From Tenrec ecaudatus (Eukaryota; Chordata; Mammalia; Afrosoricida; Tenrecidae), in assembly GCF_050624435.1 (NCBI RefSeq), contig NC_134536.1, positions 128,286,758 to 128,350,757 of the forward strand: 64,000 nucleotides of DNA. The letters run 5' to 3'. Below are positions 55,534 to 64,000 of this stretch, piece after piece. Made by a program: the position numbers and the translations under genes. The notes beneath the pieces are model-generated. The model was not told where the DNA came from. It was given only the letters and a program-made list of their open reading frames with translations, and did not search any database. Every line of letters begins with the position of its first letter. Positions within the stretch are counted from its first letter, which is position 1.

Positions 55534-56227
55534 TAAGCCCAACAGTGTTGCTGGTCGACTGCTCATGAAAACCTTGATTACACAAACATATAAGAATATG
55601 ACCTGCGTGTGTCTCAGCGGAACCCTCCATCCGGGCCTGTGCGCTTCTGAAGGCAGCGAATCCGTGGTCTAACCCTTCCTCAAAAGGCTCTCCACTCTCG
55701 CTTCCGTCCAAACTGCAGTTCAAGAACCCTAGAGAGACACAAATCCCCCGTTCCTTTGATTTTTTTTCTTTTCTTTTTGTTGAGGTTTGGGAACAAGAAA
55801 AGGTCTGTAGGGGCAAGGTGGATGCTGAAGAGGAGCCCTCCTGGGGCAAACTTGGCCCACCTCCAAGAAGGAGCCAGTGGCTTTGGGGAGAAGTTCTCAA
55901 CACAGGCTCTCCCGGCAGTTGGCAGTTTTCTTAAAATTTCCCCAGAACAAGTGCCCATGACTGTCCCGTGTGATGTCAGAAACCCTATCAAGATGACTCC
56001 TTTGGGACTCTCACAAAACAGTCACTATAACTTTCTGAGCTCTCCTCTCGGAGTTGAATTCACTGGCCTAGCAGATCCCCACAGAATCCACTGTTTTGAT
56101 TGGCTTTTTTTGGTTCTGTTTTGTTTTTGTAAGGCCCTCTAATACCTCTAATAAGACGAAGAAGACAAGTGTACAAATATGGTTAACCATAATTGGTTTG
56201 TAATAAACTCATGCATGTATGGTCTGG
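55531..56227. other. unique noncoding sequence
   Basis: Repeat-free by eye; no exon recognised. Confidence 0.4.
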
Positions 56228-56427
56228 GACTCTCTGTACTGCCATCGAGTCGTTGGTGATTCATAGCAACCCTGTAGGACAGGATAGAGCTGCCCCTTGT
56301 GGGCTCTCGAGACTGTAACTGTTTACGGGAGTAGAAAGCCCCATCTTTCTCCCAAGGAGCAGCTGGTAGTTTCCAACTGCTGACCTTGCAGATCACAGTC
56401 CAATGTATAACCACCAGGAATCCCCTT
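56228..56427 (-). mobile_element. AfroSINE copy
   Basis: Tail 'tgccatcgagtcgttggtg', core 'gtaggacaggatagagctgcc', 'gtaactgtttacgggagtag', head end 'aaccaccaggaatcccc'. Confidence 0.88.
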
Positions 56428-56526
56428 TTCATGTTTAAAAGACCCTCCCTCTGGATAGCAGTTACTTTTTTACAGCCCCCAAATAAAGGCCCTTAGCTCT
56501 TTCACGCCACAGTGCAATTGTACTGA

Positions 56527-56558
56527 AAAACACGCGTGTGCGTGCCCGCACGCGCACG

Positions 56559-56598
<40 letters not shown>
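56527..56598. repeat. alternating (CG/TG)(CA)n microsatellite
   Basis: 'cacgcgtgtgcgtgcccgc' then 'acgcgcacgcgcgcgcgc' and a (CA)n run. Strictly alternating purine/pyrimidine over most of its length. Confidence 0.92.
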
Positions 56599-56600
<2 letters not shown>

Positions 56601-56704
56601 ACATACTCAATGGGTCTTCCATACTGGATAGACAGAGGATGCCACTTTTAGAATAGAAAGATAGGTTTCCAAAAAATATGATCGAATTGGAAGCAACCTA
56701 ACTA

Positions 56705-56885
56705 TAAAAGACACCACGGTCACTACTATCAAGTCCATTTCAAGTCTCAGTGACCCTAGAGGACAGAGTAGAATAACCCCTGGGCGTTTCCAAGTCGTTA
56801 ACTCACCCACACAGAGGCTAGTGATCTTGAACCGCTGGCCTTGCAGTTTGCAGATCAGTTCCTAAGCCACTATCCCACCAGAGTC
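56705..56885 (-). mobile_element. AfroSINE copy
   Basis: 'ctatcaagtccatttcaag', 'gaggacagagtagaataacccc', head 'cactatcccaccagagtcca'. Confidence 0.75.
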
Positions 56886-57224
56886 CAGGAGCAAGCTAAG
56901 TGCCTAACAGCTGGGGATTGGCTGGGTCAATTGCAGCCTTTTCCAGGCAATGAAATAGTCATTAAAGAGGGTGCTAAGGGACAGGGAAAGAGACCAATGG
57001 AGCCAAAGGCAGGAGGGGATGTAAAATATTTCTAATGGATGGTGCTGGGTCAACCAGAGATCCCTGTGTAGGAGAATGGGAATTCCAGGACACTTCATTA
57101 TGCAGGAGCAGAAGTGTACATGGACCAAGAGGCAGTTGTGGGATCAGAACAAGGGAATCTTGCACAGTGTAAAATCAGGGACGGGTGCACCAGCGTTATC
57201 CCCTCACACCTGTTTAATCTGTGT

Positions 57225-57390
57225 CTCACTGCCATGGAGCCCATGCCGACGCTTACAGACCTCCTGTGGGTTTCTGAGACTGTAACTGTTTACCAGAGTA
57301 GAGAGCTCAGCCTTTCTACCATGGAACTGCTGGTGGTTTTGAACTGCTGACCACGCAGATCGCAGCCCAACGCATAGCCATTGCACCACC
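57225..57390 (-). mobile_element. AfroSINE nested in RTE
   Basis: Flanked by ATCTGTGT (57217-57224) and ATCTGCAT (57391-57398), 6 of 8 matching, with the RTE frame resuming at 'gctgagcaaatc'. Confidence 0.85.
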
Positions 57391-57530
57391 ATCTGCATGC
57401 TGAGCAAATCATCAGAGAAGCTGGAATACATGAGGAACGTGGCATCAGGATTGGAGGAAGGCTTATTAACAATTTGCGACATGCAGCAAACCCACCCTTG
57501 CTTGCTGAAGTGAAGCAGATTTGCACCATA

Positions 57531-58324
57531 GTGATACCTCAGTTGCCAAACTCAATTCGTTAGATATCCATGTTGAATTGCATAGTCTCCCCATAAGAAA
57601 TCATGGAAACCCCAATCATTGCTTCTGAGGCCAAAGCATTACACGTGTACATTCATCTTTCCAGAACTTTCCATCCCTATGGAGGCCTTGAGCTTTCTCA
57701 CACACATCACGGTCCCAATACACTATCAGCGTCAAGTTGTTGCTACTGTATCCAAATTAACAGTCACCTTCAACCTCTTCGGTGCTCTGAATTCTGTCTC
57801 GTGGTTAACAATGTCACACCTTTCACTACATTAGTGCTTTAATCCAAAAAATTTGAATATTTTAAGGTTGATCATGTCGACGTAACCATGTTGTCATCCA
57901 GCCACCAAATCAGCTAGGTTTGATTTCTGATTCAAAATCTCTCAATGAGTCCTTTCTTTCACTCTCTCGTGGTTCCCACCGTTTCCTCCTGGCTTTACCG
58001 CGGGAGTCACTAGCTTTCTTTGGAGTCCAGGTTACGATGTTTCATAAACATAACAAGCTCCCCCCCAAAAGCACAATGTCTCAGCACACTAACATAAGCA
58101 CTCTGTGGTCTGAGCGGGAGCGGAGCGTAGGCTGAAGCGTCACCCCTCTGTGGCTGCAGCGAGATGAGTCGCGTGGCTCCCTCTCAGCCCAGACATGTTT
58201 TTGAATGTCAGAGCTTCAACTCAACTATCGGGCAAAGGGACCGACACCGAGCAGATGGTTCTCAAGCTTGACTGTTGAAAGAGGGGAGAGTTCGGGCTGG
58301 GGCCACTCAACCCAGGAATCTCTG
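57531..58324 (-). mobile_element. Tigger-like (pogo) element nested in RTE
   Basis: Bounded by TA on each side (57529-57530 and 58325-58326), as for Tc1/mariner-pogo elements. Ends GTGATACCTCAGTTG and CAACCCAGGAATCTCTG are imperfect inverted repeats. The interior aligns by eye with 3520-4020. A lysine/arginine-rich transposase N-terminus trace is on the minus strand near 57900-58060, without an intact frame. Confidence 0.7.
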
Positions 58325-58417
58325 TACTTGCTGATGAAGCTCGAGGGTTGCAGCCTTCCATGTGGATTACAACTCAATAAAGAAAACCAAAATCTTTCCA
58401 CCTGGACCAATAGACAA

Positions 58418-58959
58418 TGTGATGGGTAGGTTTATTGTGCCCACCTGGCCAATGCACACATGTGGGATTAATTGAAGGGCTGAGAGCTAAATGGATCTGA
58501 GTGTTGCCTTTCTTGTCTCTTGCTCTTTGATGATCAGACCAGTGTGCGGCTGCCTTAGCTTGTTCTGTGCCTCCGTTTGCACGCTACACTACCTGTGGGA
58601 CACCTAACCCATGAACTGTGTCGCTGTAGTTTGAGGTTCCTTCAAGACAGACTTCTCCATGCTACTGGAGTATACATCACTTGAGCTGGGGACTGTCGGA
58701 TCCTGTCATCTGGCTGACTGTTGGTGACCTGCCTTGCTGTTTGCTGCCTGTGCCCAGATAGCCTGAATTGCTCTACAGAGGACTATCCCGCGGCCCTCAA
58801 GTCTTGAAGGACTGCCAGTGTCTCACAACTGTCTCACGGGAGTGAGTTACACTGAGCCATTTGTACTGCTCTATAGATTAATAACTGTTTATTTCTTATG
58901 ATATACATATATATAATCATTAGTGTCCTGGTTTTGTTTCTCTAGAGAGCCCTCATATA
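58418..58959 (+). mobile_element. ERVL/MLT2-like solo LTR nested in RTE
   Basis: TGTGATGGGTAGGTTTATTG to 'gtttctctagagagccctc' resembles MLT2-type ERVL LTRs. GACAA precedes it and GATTG follows (3 of 5), a decayed target duplication. RTE resumes at 'tatcattatgaacag'. Confidence 0.75.
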
Positions 58960-59574
58960 GATTGTATCATTATGAACAGAGAGAAGATTTAAATTGTCAA
59001 GGATTTCCTCTTGCTCAGATCCACAATCAATGCTCATGAGAACAACAGTCAAGAGCTCAAACGACTCATTGCATTGGGTAAATCTGCTGCACAAGACCGG
59101 ATGCTTCTTTGGGGACTAAGGTGCCTCTGACCTAAGCCATGGTCTTTCCTTTCACCTCGTGTGCATGCGAACATTGTACATGCAATAAGGAAGACCCAAG
59201 AAGAGCTGATGCATTTGAATTATGGTGCTGGAGAAGCCTACTGAAAGTACCCGGGACAAATGTGTCTTAGAAGAAAGACAGCTCCCTAAGAAGCAAGGAC
59301 GGCAAGACTTTGTCTCACATACTTTGGATGTGTCATCAGGAGCGGTGGTCCCTGGAGAAGGGCATTGTGCTCCATCAAGTAGAGGGGCAGCAAGAAAAAA
59401 AGAGGAAGACCCCTGACAAGATGGATGGACACTGGCTGCAATGATGAGCTCAACTACAACAGCAGCTGTGCGGCGGGCGCAGGCCCTGGCCACGTTGTGC
59501 TCTGTTGTACATAGGGTTGCCATGAGTTGGACCTAACTCAGCGGCACTAACAACCACCCCATGGTGGTAGGAAG

Positions 59575-60240
59575 GAGACTGAACTGATTCTATCTCAGAT
59601 CACAGAACAAAGCGATTGCCGGTGAAGTCTAAATGTAATGTCAAAGGTAAAACCATACAGCTTTTAGAAGGAAACATACAATGAGCATCTTTATGAACTT
59701 AAAGGGGGTGGGGGATTGACAGGGAACAAAAGGTGCCAACCATAAGGGGGAGTATGATGAAATGTACGGTATTAAAAAATATGTCACCCAAATCACCAGA
59801 AACATACGGTAGGAAAACGAAAAGACAACCAACAGAGAGCAAGATGGCATTTGTGATTTACACATCCAACAAAGTCTCCAAAATATATAAAAGAATGTCT
59901 ACAAATCAGGGCAAAAAGTGTCTCTGGCTCAATATGAAAATGGGCCAAAGATAAACATTTTCCGAAATAAGGTATTTAATTGACCTACGAATGTATGAAA
60001 TGCATAAATGTCTTCTTGAGGCATCAGCAAAAGGCAAGCTAGCCGTACAGTGAGACCCCACTACATACTCATCAGAATGGGCGAGGTCAAGTATGCAGGC
60101 CACAGGGAATAAGCCCCGGTGATTTCCTCTCTAACCAGAATTGTGGGTGGGAGGTACCTCGTGATCAGTGAGTACTGGAGAAATGACTATAGAAAATTAA
60201 AATGAAAATTTTGACTTGAATGGTTAAAACCTTGTGACTT
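59575..60240 (+). mobile_element. old L1 ORF2 3' part
   Basis: 'taaaaccatacagcttttag', 'aagacaaccaacagagagc', 'aaatgggccaaagataaac' and 'gagaccccactacatactc' follow L1 ORF2 in order. Stops are frequent. The same L1 seems to resume at 61540. Confidence 0.75.
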
Positions 60241-60413
60241 GATCTCCCCTCTAGTACACTTTGGGCTTGAGCCAGTTTTTAATATTTTGTGGTTTGGGTT
60301 TTTTTCCATATTGGGGTTTATCTGTTATCTTGTCATGGTTGGTAGCCTTCTTGACTCTCGATGTATTTTTCTATACTTTTTCAGTATATGAAACTCAAGA
60401 TAGATGATTCTAC

Positions 60414-60636
60414 CAGGCGTCCTCAAACTACAGCCCACAGGCCACATGGCCCACAGAGGACATTTATCTGGCCCGCCGAGTGTTTTTGCCCCATTTTTTT
60501 TACTTCAAAATAAGATATGTGCAGTGTGCATAGGAATTTGTTCATAGTTTTTTTTAAAAAAAAAACTATAGTCCGGCCCTCCAACGGGTCTGAGGGACAG
60601 TGAACTGGCCTCTGTTTAAAAAGTTTGGGACCCCTG
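60414..60636 (+). mobile_element. hAT-type miniature element, second family
   Basis: Ends CAGGCGTCCTCAAACT and AGTTTGGGACCCCTG are inverted repeats. The interior ('catttatctggcccgccgag', 'gtccggccctccaacgggtc') differs from SPIN. No coding capacity. Flanking 8-mers share only a TCTA-type core. Confidence 0.7.
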
Positions 60637-60879
60637 CTCTATAGAGTCATCCTGGGGGATACGGAGAGGGGAGTGGGGGTGGGGGAGGGGCACTGATGTC
60701 TAGGAGGAAGAAAACGTTCGGAAACTGAAGGTGGTAGCACCTGCGCGGCACTGCTCGATGGGACAGGACTTTGCGATGGTCTGATGTCTGGGCTAGCTCC
60801 TCATAAAATGGTTTGGGATGTGTACATACACATAAGACACGTGTATATGTGTACATACATATATGTGTACATACACACA

Positions 60880-61225
60880 ATTTTTTTCAAAGCTATGTAA
60901 ATTTTTTTTACAAAACAAACTTAGCATCTTCAAAGTACTCTCCATTACCCTTAATACATTTGTCAAATCCGCCATTCCATTCTTGTAAATATTTTCGAAC
61001 TCATCTGTTTGGATGGCTGACAGCGCCTTTCTCGTTTTTGTTTCTGTTTTTCTTTACCTCTTCTATGCTGTCAAATCGCTGTCCAAGAGGTCAGGTTAGT
61101 AAGGAGCATGGGGCAAGGGAGGCATGTTGCTTTTCCCAAAACCTGGCGCACTGAGATGGCTGCGTGAGCAGGTGCATTGTTGTGGTGGTGAGACCAGTCC
61201 CGTCTGCCACAGATGTTATGTTATA
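60880..61225 (-). mobile_element. mariner transposase remnant
   Basis: On the minus strand the C-terminal mariner signature HHNNAPAHA (61152-61178) is followed by a SVRQ segment, a DSIEEVK-like segment and a CIKGNGEYFED-like end. The conserved Asp of the DNAPAH motif is Asn here and frames are shifted, so it is inactive. The N-terminal two thirds are missing. Confidence 0.8.
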
Positions 61226-61331
61226 CCACACACATACTCTCTCTCTCTCATACCCAGCTGGTACAGAGTGAACTGGCATAACCCCTTGGAGAAACCTGAG
61301 CAGTATCACTATAGTTGAGCAATGGCTACAC

Positions 61332-61500
61332 GGAGCCCGGTGGCACAGTGATTAAGCATCAGCAGCTAGATGCAAGGTTGGCAGTTGGCACTCACCTGTC
61401 CTCCCAGAGGGAAGAGCTGGCGGTCCTCCTTGCTGAGGACTGCAGCCTCAGGACCCCTGTGACTCAGTCCTACTCTGTCACATGAGGTTAGGAGCCCGAG
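61332..61500 (+). mobile_element. AfroSINE copy
   Basis: Head 'cggagcccggtggcacagtg', core 'cagtcctactctgtcacatg'; the tail is truncated. Confidence 0.7.
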
Positions 61501-61539
61501 TAGAGCATGCCCCAGCAGGTTCCACTGCTAGGGTTGTTC

Positions 61540-62000
61540 TCCTGTTCGCTAAAGGTCACGTCAAAGAATGCCCATCCCAGTACAAGGTGTAGCAGTCCCC
61601 ACTAGAGAGTATCCAAACCCCACCAACAGAAAGAGGGGTAGAAGGTAACTGAATTATAGTATATTTTCAGAACATTCTATAGCCAAGACGATGTCTACAA
61701 GAGAGATGCATCTGACTAGTAAAATATGGATGAGATGAAGCCAGACACAACAGAGTACATGTTGTGTTATTTATATAACGTACAAAGGTGGACAAAAGTA
61801 ACTCATGATGCTAAAAGCCAAAATAATCATTATCCCAGGGGGACTAGCGTGAACATGGTTAAGGGCATGTTCTGGAGTGTGGATCTGTTGACGTGTGTAG
61901 TTGTTTCATACATGTTCGCTTGGTAAAAACATCTCAATGGATGATTTGTGCTCTCATACAGGTTATACTTTAACAAAAAAAAAGTTCATAAAAGGTTAAT
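61540..62000 (+). mobile_element. old L1 3' end
   Basis: 'gagtatccaaaccccaccaac', 'tgtgttatttatataacgtac' and 'ggttatactttaac' plus an A-run match the L1 3' end in order. Probably the continuation of the L1 at 59575-60240. Confidence 0.7.
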
Positions 62001-62597
62001 CTTCATCCTGAGCAAAATCTGGCCCCACAGAACTATTTCTGACGTAGGGACTACTAATAAACAAATTCAGAAAAGATATCATTCTAAAATGTCACGTACA
62101 TCACTATCTCCTGCTGCTAAAGGTGCATAGTGGTCATCTCTAGATTACGGATCGTATTTATTTTCTTGTGACTTATAATAGCGCTTCATTGTTCTACAGC
62201 AATCACGTGTGACTTGTCACTGTTCGAAATTCCAGTGGCTTGTTAACATACAATTTGGTTATGATAAGTTAGGATAAGATAATAAGAATGCTGGCACGAA
62301 CACACTTTCCCTGTGTCCAAAACAAGCTCTGGGTGGGGCTCTGTTTGTCAGTTTCTGCCGGATCCCCAGAAGTTGGGAAGGGGTAGAGAAATGGGGGTGT
62401 GATAGAAACAGAAAGGGCTCAATGTTATCTATGCAGAGGGGAAGCAAAAGTTAAAGGAGAGCCAAGACTTTAATCCTGGCTGGGAAGCTGACACCCACAC
62501 CCCACCAAGAGCCTCAGCTCCACTGTTTTTCTTTCCTTTCCCCCACTCCTAATTCCAGTACCAGTCTCACCAACCTAGAGTGGTCTTTCTCTTAAAT
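62001..62597. other. noncoding sequence
   Basis: No repeat or exon recognised. Confidence 0.35.
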
Positions 62598-62793
62598 CAG
62601 CGGTTCTCAACCTGTGGGTCGCAACCCCTTTGGGGGCTTAATAATCCTTTCACAGGGGTTGCCGGATTCATAACAGTAGCAAAATGACAGTGATGAAGTA
62701 GCAATGAAAGTAATTTCAAGGTTGGGTGGGGGTCACCACAACATGAGGAGCTGTATTAAAGGGTCGTGGCATAAGGAATGTTGAGAACCACTG
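62598..62793 (+). mobile_element. SPIN-type hAT miniature element
   Basis: Complete copy: CAGCGGTTCTCAACC to GTTGAGAACCACTG. Flanking 8-mers TCTTAAAT (62590-62597) and ACTTAAAT (62794-62801) match at 7 of 8. Confidence 0.93.
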
Positions 62794-62912
62794 ACTTAAA
62801 TTCTCCCATGCCAGATCTGACCTTACTGAATATTTCACTCTCTCCCTCCCTCTTCCCACCCCTCCCTCCGTCTGTCTCTGGCTGTGTGTTTCTCCCTCTG
62901 TCTCTCTCCCTC

Positions 62913-62954
<42 letters not shown>

Positions 62955-63469
62955 CGCGCGTTTTTCTCGCTCTGTCTCTATCCCTCTCCCTCTGGTGATT
63001 CCAGCCAGGCTTACCATGCTGTTATGCACCCTCCTTCCTAGTGGCTTATCCCACCAAGCTGCAGTCCCAACTGAACGATGGGCATTCTCTTTTCTCTGTC
63101 AGAGAACATGCGGTGCCCTTTGATGAGCCTGATTCTTTCCATCTATGAATGAGAGCGGGATTATGGGAGGTGGGGGGGGGATCCCCCTGTGACTTGATCA
63201 TGGAGGGTGGAAAAGAATTCCCTGACCATGGAATGGAAGCAGTGACCGTGAGGTTGGTCTCACGTAGCTCAACGGGCACATCTATTCGTCCTGCAAATTC
63301 AAGAAAGGGAAGACTGCCGGGCAATCCTGTTGTCCTCCTTTTGGTACTAGAAGCAGCCTTCTCGGCAAGTACATGAAACGGATGGAAAGTGTCCAGCACA
63401 GGGGCTGTCACACTCATTTTACTCTCGACTCGCTTGCTTACTGTTCAGGTACATACTATCTCACCTAAG
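62794..63469. other. noncoding sequence with pyrimidine-rich tract
   Basis: CT-rich sequence at 62838-62915 leads into a GT/GC microsatellite. No exon recognised. Confidence 0.35.
62918..62962. repeat. (GT)n(GC)n microsatellite
   Basis: About 14 GT units followed by about 7 GC units; alternating purine/pyrimidine. Confidence 0.95.
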
Positions 63470-63690
63470 CTTCACAAGCCTCCACAGCATCTACTCAACA
63501 ACTACATGCTAAGAGTGGAGAAACCACACTGAACAAAAAACAACGCCCCTGCCTTCTTGGTGTAAATAGCCTGATGGGGGAGTTGCAAAAGATACAGATA
63601 AATGTAAACCTGCAATGTAACATGAAATGGTAGCTGGTGCCCAGAATCAGGAACGAGGAAATCAAGGGAGGCTTCACGTGGCAGTGAGGT
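63470..63690 (+). mobile_element. L2 LINE 3' region
   Basis: 'ctactcaacaactacatgc', 'cactgaacaaaaaacaacg', 'cccctgccttcttggtg' and 'gatgggggagttgcaaaag' follow L2 order. Confidence 0.55.
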
Positions 63691-63856
63691 CTGAACTGCA
63701 ATCCGACAAATATGTACACGTTAACCAGGTAAACAGCGGACAAGTGTAGCAGGGACTGGATAAGACAGTAGGGAATCAGAAGTCAACGCCGAAGAGACAA
63801 GGGCCTTTTCCCCAGAGCCTACAGGAAAACCAAGCCTCCCCAGGATTTCGACCTTG

Positions 63857-64000
63857 TAAACCAGACCTTCCTCAGGCCGCCATCCTTTCATGCAGTTCCT
63901 CATGTGGTGGTGACACCCAACCATATTGTCGTTACTACTTCATCACTGTCATGTTGCTACTGTCATGAATGGGGCGACCCCTGTGAAAGGGTCGTTGGAC
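63857..64000 (-). mobile_element. SPIN-type element, cut by window end
   Basis: 'gcagttcctcatgtggtgg' to 'gacccctgtgaaagggtcg' matches the 17624 copy in the same orientation. The left inverted end is damaged and the right end lies outside the window. Confidence 0.85.

Larger units (their letters stand above)
57072..59556 (+). mobile_element. RTE LINE: reverse transcriptase region to 3' end, broken
   Basis: RTE pieces lie at 57072-57224, 57391-57530, 58325-58417 and 58960-59556, in one order and strand. They cover the RT palm (a trace of the NNLRYADD-type motif reads NNLRHAAN at 57468-57491, so the catalytic aspartates are lost), the thumb-like segment and the C-terminal tail, ending 'ccatgagttggacctaactc' with CACTAACAAC. 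It is broken by an AfroSINE, a Tigger-like element and an ERVL-like LTR as well as stops. This LINE class supplies the retrotransposition machinery that AfroSINE tails resemble. The copy is non-functional. Confidence 0.85.

Noticed and set aside
55115..55903. 262-aa minus frame
   Set aside because: Runs through a CA microsatellite and a T-rich tract, with no domain.

Overview
The window is nuclear DNA from an afrotherian mammal, most likely a tenrec such as Echinops telfairi. Three observations support this. (1) Over 40 copies of a tRNA-headed SINE of the AfroSINE type are present. (2) An RTE (BovB-like) LINE of the kind known from elephant and relatives is present, and its 3' tail resembles the SINE tail. 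(3) Several ~200-bp hAT miniature elements match the SPIN (SPACE INVADERS) family, which among afrotherians is reported from tenrec. Family and species names come from recalled knowledge; no search was run.

I found no intact protein-coding gene, no tRNA or rRNA gene and no CRISPR array. The only host-gene sequence recognised is a decayed processed pseudogene of ribosomal protein S4 (RPS4X-like) at 43118-43850. The longest open frames lie in tandem repeats whose units are multiples of 3 bp, so those frames are artefacts.

Layout. 0-7 kb: SINEs, a Tigger-like DNA transposon (3504-4760) carrying an 18-bp minisatellite, then GC-rich unique DNA. 7.2-9.8 kb: a G-rich, nearly C-free triplet-based minisatellite with a ~0.5-kb higher-order period. 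10-15 kb: AfroSINE cluster and an MLT1-like LTR. 15-18.4 kb: an RTE 3' end split by a LINE insertion whose tail grew into a GAAA/GA microsatellite, then two SPIN copies. 20.2-24.7 kb: an ERVL-like provirus on the minus strand with two LTRs, a tRNA-Leu(UAA) primer-binding site and a nested LINE. 26.6-27.4 kb: a solo LTR with a perfect 6-bp target duplication and a 93-bp U3 tandem repeat. 28-40 kb: SINEs, ERVL-like solo LTRs and a LINE inserted in a SINE with a 17-bp target duplication. 40-46 kb: mostly unique DNA with the RPS4X pseudogene. 46.8-51.2 kb: an old L1-like element with nested insertions, a LINE inside a SPIN, and a LINE with an inverted 5' part. 51-56 kb: unique noncoding DNA. 57.1-59.6 kb: an RTE reverse-transcriptase region broken by a SINE, a Tigger-like element and an LTR. 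59.6-62 kb: old L1, a second hAT miniature element and a mariner remnant. 62.6-64 kb: two more SPIN copies.

The window therefore reads as an intron or intergenic region whose main content is a datable sequence of nested transpositions. The most notable items are a LINE subfamily with a tandemly duplicated 3' terminus (two independent copies), the horizontally acquired SPIN elements with target duplications, the U3-duplicated LTR, and the higher-order G-rich minisatellite.
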